The notes under the pieces were generated by a model. That model made no database searches. It had not been told where the DNA came from and was given only the letters and a program-made list of their open reading frames with translations. Shown in pieces: positions 42,453 to 53,568 of a stretch of DNA of 64,000 nt. Location of the stretch: NCBI GenBank assembly GCA_019022495.1, contig JAFEKR010000004.1, positions 1,798,001-1,862,000 on the forward strand, in the 5' to 3' direction. The stretch's first letter is position 1. The number at the start of each line of letters is the position of its first letter. The position numbers and the translations under genes were made by a program. The stretch comes from Epichloe hybrida. Lineage: Eukaryota; Ascomycota; Sordariomycetes; Hypocreales; Clavicipitaceae.

Positions 42453-44381
42453 TTAAAACGAACCCAGATCAACCTCTTCACGTCGCCTCCTCACATCCAC
42501 CTTTAGAAGCGGATCTGTGGACATGGAGAAACCGTAATAGAAAACCTGCGGATTCTTGTCGTGCAGCCTGACGTCGTACTTCATCAGGAGATGGGCCAGC
42601 GTCATCTTGATCTCGCTTGCTGCGAAGAACCGCCCGGGGCAGGCATGCTGGCCGTGGCCAAAGGCCAGATGGTCGGGGCCCGTGGTGACGAGCTGCGCGG
42701 CGTTCTCGTGGCCCTCTTGTTTGCGCCTGTTGAAGGAGCGGGCGCCGTCCCATTGCAGGGGGTTCTCGTACACGCTTGGATCCCACATGCGGTCGCCCGA
42801 GACGGCGGTTAGGCTGCCCTTGGGGATGAATGTGCCGTCGGAGAGGGTGACGGGGGCGCCTACGAAGCGGTGCATGCTGACTTTTTTTTTTTGTTCAAGG
42901 TTCAACATTGGCTTGTTCAAGTGATGGGCTTGGAGCGTGGGAGTTCCTGGGTGACTTACGTAGAGCTACAGGCTTCATCCGCTGACTCTCCTTGACACAG
43001 CTATCCAGCAACTTCATCTGGTACAGCGTCGTCTTCTTCCAGCCTCCGTCCGACAAGCACTGGGCGATTTCCTTTCGCAGGGGGTCGATGAAGTCCTGGT
43101 TCTGCGCCAAATCTCCAATCGTCTGGCTCAGAAGATCGGTAGAAGTGTGGATGGCGGCCGCTGACAACAGGAGCTGCATGAGAACGGGATCATATTGTTG
43201 CCCGTTGGCCGCCATCTCAAACCACTCTATCGCGTCGTTATAGGGAACGTAGTTGCCCGATGCCTTCTCACGGCGGCGTCTCTCCAAGACAGGCGCCATG
43301 CACGCGCGGGCGTCTTTAATGAGGGATGCTGCGCGGCGACAGCCCGGGTGGAAGCGGGAAATGAGGCCTCGGATGGGCCTGGGATAGACTCGCATTTTCT
43401 CTGCGGAGTCGAACGCGGCCACGGTGTATTCGATGGTGACTTTGAGCCATTCCTCGTTGCGGCATAGCTCTTCGCCGAGGAAGACTCTGGATGAGACGCG
43501 GGCGATGAGACGGAGAACTGCGTCTTTGAGGTTGAGTGTGTGCCAGTCTGGAGTTGGGTTTCCTTGTTAGCCAGTGAACGGTGCATGACATGATGTGTTT
43601 CCTCGCCCCATGCGTCTTTGTTTCATATTTTTCTTTGACATGATGGGTGCTGGTTTGATGGCGTACCTTCGGCTTCTGTGAGGACATCTGAGATGGCGAG
43701 TGCTGTTTCTTCATTGAGTGGCTGGGTGACTTTGTCTAGAGCACGACACAACAAATGAACAAGTCAGCAACTTGGCCCGTAGGTCAATGGTTCAAAGTGA
43801 AGCGCCAGGGAATAGCTTACTTAGGTATTTCGTCAAATGCTGCTGCACAACAGTCTTCACAAGTCTATCATCCGACTGGAATGGGTCCATCCCAAGTATA
43901 TCGGGTGGAAATGTCTAATCCTCTCTCTGTCAGTGCCAATAGTATTTGTTGCTGTTCCCGCGAGGGAACATATGATGGAAAAAAAAAAAAAGCCCAAACA
44001 TACAATTTGCCTGGTGAACTCAGTGAAGCCAAAACGGTCGTCGTTTCGAATTTCGTTTGCAAGCTTGGCGGGCAGCACGATTAACTCTGCATACTCGGCC
44101 ATGATGCGGAAAGTCTTGCCCGGAAATGCCTTGTACGCGCGCTGAAGCAGGCTTCGCGCGCCGTTGACCGCCTCTAGCCTTTGTCTGGCGGTGGTGATAT
44201 CGAAGAATTTGGGCGGGTCGACAATGGGCGCATTTGTCTTGGGCCTGGTCACGATGCGAAATGCCACGATGGTGACCATCAGCAGGAGTAAGGAAGACGT
44301 GTAATATGTCCTCTTTTGGGAATCTGCCAAGTCCATCTTCGCCCATGCGGACGTCGTGTTGGTGCCTGAATACATTTCCAT
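42453..44381 (-). CDS. Cytochrome P450 monooxygenase
   Basis: Five exons, 44004-44381, 43821-43914, 43667-43735, 42960-43547 and 42453-42880, give 518 residues. There is an N-terminal membrane anchor (YYTSSLLLLMVTIVAFRIV) and a Pro-containing linker. The I helix region reads LLLSAAAIHTSTDLL, where the usual A/G-G-x-D/E-T-T is changed to A-A-I-H-T-S-T. The K-helix ExxR is ESQR and the heme loop is FGHGQHACPGRFF with Cys ligand. Overall it resembles fungal P450s related to ent-kaurene oxidase-type (CYP503-like) enzymes, but the substrate is unknown. The last acceptor follows an A-homopolymer. The gene is divergent from the Zn2Cys6 regulator; no terpene or polyketide synthase is in the window. 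An ATG at 44336 is an alternative start. Confidence 0.87.
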
Positions 44382-45766
44382 GATGGGCGAAAAAATGTCA
44401 TCAGCCTTATGGATGTAGGGAGGACTTTTTGGAAATGGAGGAGAGGAGAGGGGTCAGAGGCTACTTATTTATACTCATATGAGAGTAACATCGTACCAAG
44501 AAGTACTATCGGGCTGAAGAGAGTCTTGTGGACTGTTTTATGTCACAGAAAACCCCGATTGGCCAGAGTTTCTTTTTTTTCGCGGGATAGCTCCTGAGGC
44601 TGCCACCCTCTCTCGGCCGCGTTGTCTACACAACTTCCCTCAGGGACGTCCGTCTGCGGGGAGTTCTAAGAGCCCGATACCGTCGGAGCCGACTATATCG
44701 GAGGGGGGGTGCCACGTGAGGAGGGAGGCGCACAGAAGCGAGATGTTGTGTAACCGTCAATGCGAGCAAGCATCTTGATTGGCCGGACTGCCTGCCCAGT
44801 TGGCCGCCCCTCATAGTGGCAAGGGGTCCCGGCGAATATAGTGGCAGGCAGATACTGATCGATTGACTGACTGACCGATTGACTTGACTGGCCGATTGAC
44901 TTGACTGGCCGATTGACTTGACTGGCCGATTGACTTGACTGGCCGATTGACTTGACTGGCCGATTGACTTGACTGGCCGATTGACTTGACTGGCCGATTG
45001 ACTTGACTGGCCGATTGACTGAACTGGCCGATTGACTGACTGACCGATGGACACATTGACGGATCAGGGTAAATTTGCACTAATACAGTGTGGTCTTTAG
45101 CATATGCAGTAATTTTCCACCGCCTACCTAATTAGGACTTAGAGGCTCCACTGCTGAATGCCCGCAGATAATTTTCCGCAAATCCGCAGTGCACATGTGG
45201 CGTATCCCCAGGGGAAGGTGCGTCACCATGTAACCAACCTCCTTCCAAAGTCCACCGCCATCCCTTTAAGTGGCTGAAGGACCCATTTCTGGCTTAATAC
45301 TGTACATACAAGGTATCTCCAAACACCGCAAGCGTGTGATCTATGCGAAGTATCTCTTTGTACTGAGAGAAGCTGCCAGGACTTCTATTATGGTGTAATT
45401 TCCAGGGAAAAATAAGTACCTCGTATCTACCCTTGGTCTGATTGGCCCACCAGCACTTTCGTGACCTAGTTGGCGCCTTCGGGCAATCAAAAAGGAACGT
45501 TCGGCATCGAAGTTTCGGAACCGAGTATTTCATCCAAATGTGCCCTGGGCACCAGAACACCAGAAAGTCCAGCAACCAGCCAAGCAATCAGCCGAGCAAT
45601 CAGCCAGCGTACGGATTGCGGTGCCCTACTCCGTACATACGTAAAGTTACCATCACACACACACACACTCACACGCACTTTTGGACGGCCACCACTTCTT
45701 GTCAGGATTCATCAGACCCACCATCCCGTCTCCAAAGGAGTCCCCGAGTCCCCTCACTGCTCAGCC
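44382..45766. promoter_or_regulatory. Divergent upstream region, P450 / Zn2Cys6 regulator
   Basis: 1385 bases. It holds a 17-base minisatellite (44883-45035), one CGG-N2-CCG inverted pair (44684-44691) of the kind Zn2Cys6 dimers bind, repeated AGCAATCAGCC units (about 45582-45606) and a CA microsatellite (about 45653-45670). No gene was recognised. Confidence 0.45.
44883..45035. repeat. 17-base minisatellite, 8 perfect copies plus one variant
   Basis: Unit CTTGACTGGCCGATTGA occurs head to tail from 44883 to 45018 without change, then a variant (CTGAACTGG...) to 45035, with degenerate GATTGACTGACTGACC units on both sides. 17 is not a multiple of three, so the open frame across it on the minus strand is a repeat artefact. 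Confidence 0.92.
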
Positions 45767-47959
45767 ATGGGACGGAAATGGCGCCAGCGGCCGATTGCCT
45801 GTCGGTCATGTCGCCGGCGCAAGATACGATGCTCGCGCGACTTTCCCTGCTCCAACTGCACGTCCCGCGGCGTCGAGTGCCTTCAGTTTTACGGGCTCCA
45901 GGAGCCTGACCCGGCCGCCGCTGCCGAGAACAGGCCCGACGCTGCATCTCAGATGCCGCTGCAGCGGTTGCTGCCCGAGCCACCACTTTCTCGAGACAGC
46001 AGCGAGCCCGTCCCCGTGCTCTATCCGGAAGCAGACATTGAGGCCCGGCTTGGAAAGCTGGAGAACTACATCACGGGGCTGTATGTGTCCCGAGCAGCTG
46101 CGCAGTCGTCCCCGGGAAACCGGACCGATGGCCATCACGACCAGCGCCAACACCACAATCAGCTGCAGCTTGCTCCAGACACCCCGGCTCGCCATCTTCC
46201 CCCTCTAGAAACATCGACTCGGAAGCAAATCACCGCTGATGCTATATGGTCTGACGGCAACTTGATGTTGAACAAGCCGCGGCTCGCGCTCACATGCACG
46301 TCCCCTGTAAGCAACCGTCCCTTGTCTTTTCTTGATTGTTTCAAAGGATAATGCAACTTCTTCCATTGAACATCTGACGTCACCAAACTGACTGCGGATC
46401 TGCCTTTCGGTTTTGTCCCAAAAAACTGACTGCGAATCTGCCTTTCGGTTTTGCCCCAAAAAGGCCGAGAGCTTCTTTGATGCCAGCATCTCGTTCCATC
46501 TATCACCCATCAGACTCATCAAGAAGCCCTGTTATATTCTGCAAGACGCCTCCACCGGGCAGGTTGGCTCCGGAGCACGCCAGATGTGCATATACCTTCC
46601 ACTCTATCATGAGGCATGCACTATCGTAAACACCTTTACTTCAGACTGGACCATCTTGAGTCCCACCATCCACGTCCCGACACTGCTCTTCTGCATGCAA
46701 ACCATCTACACCAGCATACAGGAGCAGAAGCCGGTGTCTCTGGACGAGTTGCTGCTCTTCCTCTGCATGATTGCTTCCGTGACACATGCCAGCTGTTTTG
46801 GTGATGATGTGAGCAGGTTGTTCGAGAGCCATTCAGGGGCGGGCTCGCAGTGCGCAACATGGATAGACGCCGCGTTTGCCATTTCCGACGAAGTAACGAG
46901 GCGTGGTCTCACTAGCATAGTATGCTTGCAAGCTCACACTATCCTGACCAAGGTATCATGCTACATAGAAGGAAGCTCGGTGCGGAACCGCAGTCTCGTC
47001 AACGCCTCGATAGCAATGGCCCGTGAACTGGGCATCCACCGCGTCGACCTGCCGGGGGAGAAGTTGGGCCTCAACTCCCCGATGGAAATCGAGATGGCAC
47101 GACGGTTGTGGTGGGACAATACCACCCTTGACTGGTGAGCTTTGGCTTTTTCATGCGGCACTACACCTCGGAGTCCAGCTCGGAGTCCAGACGAGACTTT
47201 CCCAGAAGACAGATTCCAGAAACTAACGCCCGCGTGCCAAGGTTCCTTGCTTTATTTCCAGGGCCCCACGAAGGAGTATACACCATCCATCCGCAACACA
47301 TGGCCGTCAACAAGCCGAGCAGTGTGCTGGGCTGTGCCACGAACGGCAATGAGCAGCCTCTCCCCAACGTGCAGATCCAGCAAACCGACCTCTCTTACTT
47401 CTTGTTGCGGATCCGGCTCGCAGAAATTGGTCGTGAGTTCGTCGACAGCTGCCCGCTATCCCGGCTCAGTACACACGAACACAAGCAGGAAAAGCTTCAC
47501 GAGTACAACGCCAAGTTGGAAGAGTTTCAGAGAAACCTGCCGTGCCACCTTGCCCTGAGGAAGCTCGGCGAGATTCCAGAGCTGCGTGGCGAGCAACACT
47601 CTTCGTTTGTGTTCCAAAGCATCCACATCAACTGCTTGATCTACATCCAGCGGTGCATCGCCCACCTGCGCTTCCCGTCCTTTGCGAGCGCCGACCAGAG
47701 GTTGTCCTTGTCCTACGACGTGTGTCTCGGCTGCGCACGGGACATCGTCTCGATGCAAAAGGTCATCAGGTCGGATTATCCATGGATCATCCCCCGTCTG
47801 GGAGCCAACATCTCTCTCCGCGCCCTGCTGCTCGCCAGCAACATTTTCTTGCTGGACGTGTGCTCGGGCGCCGAGATTCGAGACCTGGAGGGCCAGCGGC
47901 CGGACATGCTCGAGGCGTGGCGGCTGCTGGGCGAGATGCAAGAGGACTCGAACCTGTAG
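45767..47959 (+). CDS. Zn2Cys6 fungal-specific transcription factor, apparently truncated by a frameshift
   Basis: Three exons, 45767-46306, 46464-47134 and 47242-47959, give 642 residues. The N-terminal zinc cluster is complete, with spacing CX2CX6CX5CX2CX6C (ACRSCRRRKIRC...PCSNC...VEC). It is followed by a linker, a coiled-coil-like stretch (EARLGKLENYITGL) and the fungal_trans middle homology domain (SVRNRSLVNASIAMARELGIHRVDL, ARRLWWD, PHEGVYTIHPQHM). The frame stops at TAG 47957-47959, but the next frame continues with protein-like sequence to 48285, so a single base seems to be missing near 47956. The loss would remove about 109 C-terminal residues, often part of the activation region. 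It may regulate the divergent P450, which is inference from position. Confidence 0.83.
46386..46461 (+). repeat. 38-base tandem duplication inside intron 1 of the Zn2Cys6 gene
   Basis: Two adjacent 38-base copies (46386-46423 and 46424-46461) differ at two sites, both transitions (G/A and T/C). The second copy ends two bases before the exon and supplies the polypyrimidine stretch of the acceptor. Confidence 0.85.
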
Positions 47960-48285
47960 ACCAGTTTCTGGACTTTTCGTCGCACATGCTGAAAAAGTAC
48001 AATGTTGCCGACCTCATTGTTTCGGCCCTCGCCGACGCGGTATCGTCCGGCTCTGTCAACACCCCCGTGCATCCTCCGTACCGAATGCCAGATCAGGCGG
48101 ACATGACCCGGATGGATGAGCCGAGTATCACGTCGCAGGGCATGCCGATGGATGGGCCGAGCATCACGTCGCAGGGCATGCCGATGGATGCAACTCAGCG
48201 GTGGCAGACGCTAGAAGCGGATTTCGACATCAAGACGATGAGCTGGGATAATGTGCTATGGGGATTCGATACAATTCTAATGTGA
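47956..48285 (+). pseudogene. Out-of-frame C-terminal remnant of the Zn2Cys6 regulator
   Basis: Reading frame one base out of phase with the main coding sequence, beginning VDQFLDFSSHMLKKYNVADLI and ending with WDNVLWGFDTILM then TGA. It contains two repeats of about 12 residues (PSITSQGMPMD). The composition and the abrupt continuation at the stop support a single lost base rather than a natural end. Confidence 0.65.
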
Positions 48286-49166
48286 AATTCCTTCTTGGAA
48301 ACGCGGCGGGGAATGGATCGTCTTGATACTCTGTCGTTGATAGGTTAGTTGTTCAAGACGGGATTCCACGGTCTTACAGTAAATCTCGGCTCCAAAAAAA
48401 AAAGGTCGTCTTATATCCAGGGTGGTGCATATAGCAGGCAAAATGGCATACATGTGCTCAGCATATACTGCCCATGTGCTAACGTACTGTATAAATCAAA
48501 TAGGGCACATGCCAGATTATATCACTATTTCACAAGGCAAACAGAATCGGATGCAGGGAAGCCTCATTGTCTCATGATGATGAAGTAGCCAAGTACATGC
48601 TCATTTCGATTGCTTCGTTATAGACCTCCTCTGCTTCATGCTTTCGTTCCCAGCCGTCCATCCCCACCATCAAGTTCCTTCCATCGCTTCCGCCGACCGC
48701 CACCCGAACAGACAGTGGAAAAAAGTCAAAAGTCGAGAATCCCCAGTGGTCACGAAGACGTAGAATGAGACATTCGAGTACTCACACTCTGTAGTGCAAA
48801 AGAAGAGGGGATAGGGGAAAGAGTAGACGAGAAAGAGGGAGCGGAGCGGAGCGGGTAGAAGATAGGAGGAAGGCTGGCCTACCTTTTGTTCGCGCATGGT
48901 GCAACGCCATCGCGTGGCTTTCCCGAGTTAATAGGCTGTGGGCAGATTTCCCATACTCGAATGCCCTTATTATAGTAAGATGTGATAGCTGTGTCTAGAC
49001 ACTTTTGTTAGGGGGAAATGGGGATGGAGCATGCCTTAGATATGGTCCTGGTGCTTACCCTGGCTGGCCTCCGGGGCTAGACGCCTCATCCATTTTGTTC
49101 ACCATTAGGCCTTGTGTTTTCAGGGAAATTACTCGCGGATTTATGAGGTGTAAGGAGCAAAGCATA
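48286..49166. other. Intergenic, convergent
   Basis: About 880 bases. A G/A-rich stretch (about 48795-48880) is the only compositional feature. No supported gene. Confidence 0.45.
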
Positions 49167-49504
49167 CTAAGCTTTAGCTCCATTCTTACGAGCAACATAA
49201 AACTTGGAAAAGGTAGTGCCAAATTCTTGGCCAGGAAACTGCTGAGTCCATGCCTGCTTCTGCTGCTGATATTTGAAGCTAATTGGCTCGCCAAACAAAA
49301 ATGCCTTGGGTTCAGATAGATTCGGGTTCGTTTTCAAGCTGATGATCCTGGCGACATGAGACGACGTGTACTCCTCTGAGGTCGACTGTCAGTCAGCAGC
49401 AATCTTGTACGGCAAGACTGTGTGCTCCGATGTGGTCTGTGGACGTGGGAGGTGGTAGGATGGTGATGAACTCTGATAAAAGAACAAACTAGGGAATTCA
49501 CCAT
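49167..49504 (-). CDS. Candidate small protein (73 residues), intron directly after the ATG
   Basis: Exon 2 (49167-49385) is a 72-codon frame with convincing protein composition (SEEYTSSHVARIISLKTNPNL, FLFGEPISFKYQQQ, then EFGTTFSKFYVARKNGAKA, stop). Just upstream is a standard branch-plus-acceptor (GCTGACTGACAG). A candidate first exon is the bare ATG at 49502-49504 followed by GTGAAT, giving a 116-base intron in phase 0. Exon 2 is the stronger part; exon 1 is inferred, and the alternative is another unseen upstream exon. No signal peptide or transmembrane helix. I do not recognise the family. Confidence 0.45.
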
Positions 49505-49928
49505 AATTAGTACGCTTGTTGATGGAGGAGTGAGGTACGGGAAGGGGGGAGGGGGGGGGGGGGCAAAGGAGTGTGGCGGTGGCAGATTCGTTCCTTCTTA
49601 AATAATTGTCTTTGGCAAATGGAAGCGCGAAAACGCGAAAACTTGCAAACGCGGCTGGCCCGTGACCAGGTCTGACGTCGACCAAGTGAATCTATTACAA
49701 TAACAGAGACGACGGCTCGTCCATGTCGTACAAACATTCGTAGGTAGATGTGTCGTGTCGGGTAGATTTCGTGTAGAGCCATATCATTCTAAGTGAATTT
49801 GTAGAGAGTTTTGCAAAGCCATATCAGGCTGTATGCTTCCAGATTCACAACATCTGCTGCCAAAAGAAACGATACAGACTTGCATCTCATTGTATTCATT
49901 CTATTCAATCATGGCATTCATCACATCT
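49505..49928. other. Intergenic, KAP120 3' flank / small gene promoter
   Basis: About 420 bases with a G-homopolymer run near 49540-49564. Nothing coding was recognised. Confidence 0.5.
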
Positions 49929-52900
49929 TCACAGGTACAACTGCCTCGCCGCACTCGCAAGCTCCCTGAATCTCCTCAGCACATCCTTGTCCACATTTGC
50001 AACCCAATAGTCTTCAAACACAGCCTCGCCGCCCACCCTGGCCACCACATCCTGCAGCCTGGTGGCTGCGAAATCAAAGGTAGGTACGCGATGGACCGGG
50101 TCCTTCGCCATGGCCTGCTGCGCCAAGATGCTCTTTGGGGTATCGTACTCTGTGGTTTCCAGGTCGTCGCCCCAGACAAGAGTATCTGGCCCACTGGCAT
50201 TGCCCTCTTGGACTTCAAGCGTGACGAGGGTCCACATGTCAAAGTAGTCTTGCAGCTTGGCCAGTGCCTGCTCTTGCATCGGCGACGAAAGCTCCAGTAG
50301 TCTCGTCAGGCCGAGGAGGTACAGTTTCTGTCGTTCCGGGTGGTCCATGCTGGATAGGTGGGAGAACCACTCTGCTGCGAGCCAGGGCCAGACTTGGTCC
50401 AAGCCACCAAAGGCAGTGAGCATGTGCACAAACGTGCTGGGCTCAGCCAGTGCTATGCGCGCGAGAATGGCAAAGTAGTCCCCCTCGGTGATGGTGTTGA
50501 GCTTGCTGATCTTCCGGTTGGGGCCCGTAGTCTGATGCGCTTCCCATGCATCGTGGAGGTTGACCATGATCTTGTTCATGAAGCCTGTTTCGAGCATGTC
50601 TTGGACAATGGCGGAGATGCCGGCGCAGCCGCCAAACTCTGCAGCTGCACAGATCATGTATTCTATGCAGACGGTGCCCAGGCGGACTTGTTCACGACTC
50701 TTGGAGTCAAGTGTGCCGGACAGTGCTGCCAGGGTGTGGCGGCGCAAGCCGTCCGCGAGCATGGCCGCAGGGGCGATGAGGATGTACGATTCTATGGCAG
50801 TAAGGGCTTGGGATGCAGTGTCTGATTGATATTCGAGGAGGGGAAGAGCCAAGTCCACCAGCCCAATCACCTCAGGGGCCAGCGGTGCCTTGCTTTGCAT
50901 GAGGATTGCGTTCCACAGCTCGAGTGACTCGTCGATGAGGTGTATGTGAAGATCAGATCCCGGCCGCGCTGCCTCGGAGATCAAGGGGATCATGAAGTTC
51001 TGATACCGCTGGGACCTGTCTCCCATGCTCATGACGAGCGCAGCAAAGATGGCAATGACAGCCTGCTTGATCATGTACTCCTCCGTGCCGGAACCCTGCC
51101 ATACACTGGGAAGTGCTGCCATCAACTGGTCGCCGAACTGAGAAACCTCTTCCTCCATTCGAGTCACCAAAATGCGAACCGACTCCAGAATGGCGAGTTT
51201 TGTCTCGTCCACATCGACGCTCTGAACAAGTTGTATGAGTTGAGACAGCACGTCCGCCGTATAAGGCAGGAAGGCCTTCACGGCGAACCCGAGTTCGTCG
51301 GCAATCCATCGGAGCTGCCTCGCTGCAGTAATCCGTACCACCAAGTCGTTGGTTTCGTCGTTGGGGTTCAAGAAATGCTGGAAGACTTGATACACCAACG
51401 GCCTACTCTCATCTGCAAGTTTAACAGGTGCCCACTGACTTATGAGAATGGCTATACGTCTTCTCAATACTTTGTACAAGCCGCCTTGCTGCCGAGCATC
51501 ATGAACAATCGTCGATGACAGAACACCGTCAAAGTCAAACACCTCGGAAACATGGGCGGCCGCCAGACCCATGGCCGTGTACACGGCTTCCTTCGTGGCG
51601 ATGTCAGATTGGGGGGACTGCGCGGTCTGGAAGTATGAAAGCAAAGGGGGTATTATCAGCTGCTTGAAATTTGTGAGCAGATCCAGGAACAGCTTTTCAG
51701 CACAAGGGCGAACCTCCCACTCGTAGGCGTTGCCCTCACTTTGCTCTTGGTGCTCCCATTCCTCAGGGTCTTGCTCCCACAGCTCGAGATCTGAACGCCG
51801 AAAGACAAAGAGGTGCGATATGATGGAATTTACGATCTGAATGACCAGATCATCCTTGAAAAATTCAGTTTTGATTTTGTTTTTCGCCTGGTCCTGTTCT
51901 GCCTTGACCTCAGGTGTACGGTACTTGAACGTCTGGACAGGCTGGAAGGCTATTCTGATGCAGGCTCGAAGTAGCAGCAAGCCCTTCAACGCCAATCTCT
52001 CCTGCAGAGGGCCTTCGACTTTGGCTTTAGGTGTGCTGGCGTTTCCTGTTCCCTGACGAATACCGCCAGACGCGTCGAAGACGTCAGCAAACCTCGACAC
52101 CAGATCCCAGTACGCGTGTACGAGTGGAAGGGAGTTTGGTAACATGGAAAAGCTAGCGGCATGTTTCTCGGCCATGTCAATGTGTAGTTTCGTGAATTGA
52201 AGAAGATGCTTGCCGACGACGCCCTGATAATTCGAGGGCAGCGTCGAATCTTGACCGACAAAGCCATCAAGTAGTTGACCGAATTGATTCTGAGATAGAG
52301 ACCAAAATTGCTCCACCGAGTTATCCGTATGTGGCCGTTCGTAGCCAACAACAACGAGTCGTCGAAGGATCTTGAGAGCTAGTAAGCTATTGAACATGGC
52401 GGCGTTGGCGTCGCTCTCTGAGCCCTGGCTACTGCTAAGGAACGACAACCAAGCAGCGGACTTCTCGGCGTAGATCTCGTTCAAAACGTAGACAATCTCG
52501 GGCGTCACCGACTGCAGAGCCGTCTGCGACTTCTTTAACCGCGCTGTGCCCAGCTCCTTGACGACCCGAAGCAATACTTGAAGAGTGCCGTAAAGCCGTT
52601 GCTGATTCACATCTTTGCTAGACCGCAAGAGGCCTATTATGCTGGGGAGAGCATCGGGCCAGTCTGTCGGATAATCAATTCGGACGACCTTGGCCACAAC
52701 AAAAGCATTGTGCATGGCAAGGTTTCGTTCCTCCTCGTCGATGGTGCCTTGGAATAGGCGAGACCGTATCAGATTCTTTTCGTCTTGTTTGATGCCGTTT
52801 TTTGCTTGAGCAAACAATCTCCAGTACTTGTCGATTCCATTCTTCAGCTGAATCACGGCCAAGAAGCGAACGTCGCTGGGGGCTGCTTTATCGAGGTAAA

Positions 52901-53150
52901 CGGCCTGGGACATGGGTTAGTTGACGTTTTCGCAGCGCATGTTTCGGAGGAGTCGACTTACCTGCAGCGAGGAGTAGTAGCCGGGTGTCTGCTCCCATGC
53001 CGCAAGTTGCTGACCGGCGGTTTGTCTCTGGGCATGATCGTTGCCAGTGGCGGACTGCAGTGTTCGACAAAGAGTCTCGAGAGTAAGAGGATTGGCCTCG
53101 CCCGGGACCTCGATGGCGAAGCTCATGGCTGAGCTCATGGCTGAGCTCAT
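49929..53150 (-). CDS. KAP120: Karyopherin-beta family import receptor, Kap120 / importin-11 type
   Basis: Two exons, 52962-53150 and 49929-52904, give 1054 residues; intron 57 bases. The N-terminal importin-beta domain is seen (ETLCRTLQSATGNDHAQRQTAGQQLAAWEQTPGYYSSLQ, joined to AVYLDKAAPSDVRFLAVIQLKNGIDKYWR). The remainder is a long HEAT-repeat solenoid with an acidic loop (DPEEWEHQEQSEGNAYEWEVRPCAEKLF) characteristic of importin-11/Kap120. The yeast protein imports Rpf1 and other cargo and is linked to ribosome maturation. The coding sequence opens with two perfect 12-base repeats (MSSAMSSAMSFA), giving three possible in-frame starts at 53150, 53138 and 53126. It is divergent from MST1. Confidence 0.9.
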
Positions 53151-53568
53151 GGCTGCTGTGCTCGCGCGGCTTCGGGTCCGTCAGTCTGCTTTGCCCGCTT
53201 CTTATGCGATGACTGGCCTCTGAGGCGAGCAGCAGAGACGGCATTCAAGCCCCGACGGAGTTATAGATGGCGAGGCGAACGGGCGAAAGGGCGAGAGGGC
53301 GAACAAGTTCGAAAAGAAGTTGTCCCGCCAGCAAGTTTGGCGGGGGTTCTGTTCCCCGCGATATAGAGGGGGTCGCAGATGAGTAGAGAGCACTGCATGC
53401 TGCTGGACTGCTACACCCCACTGTACCACCAGCATGTAAATGCACCGCGGCGCACGGGGTGGAGCCCATGCCAATGGCTTCAGCAATGAGCTGAGAAGGT
53501 CGGGTTTTCGACAACCTTCAACCATCATCAATGTGCAGCCCCGGCTGCCATTGAAAGCCACCATCACC
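53151..53568. promoter_or_regulatory. Bidirectional promoter, KAP120 / MST1
   Basis: 418 bases between divergent starts. Short GGCGAACGGGCGAAAGGGCGAGAGGGCGAAC repeat-like units occur at about 53273-53304. No other structure was recognised. Confidence 0.5.

Noticed and set aside
44883..45035. Possible CRISPR-like array
   Set aside because: Units are directly adjacent with no spacers, and the genome is fungal.
44626..45080. Long minus-strand open frame with a regular Ser/Gln/Asn/Pro peptide repeat
   Set aside because: It is translation of the 17-base minisatellite in a stop-free phase; there is no start context or homology.
42453..48285. Secondary-metabolite gene cluster
   Set aside because: Only a P450 and a regulator are present; no synthase, transferase or transporter of a pathway lies nearby. 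The flanking genes are housekeeping.
49386..49504. Same-frame continuation upstream of the small gene through a TGA (stop readthrough or selenocysteine)
   Set aside because: The TGA lies inside a typical branch-point/acceptor (GCTGACTGACAG), so an intron is the simpler reading.
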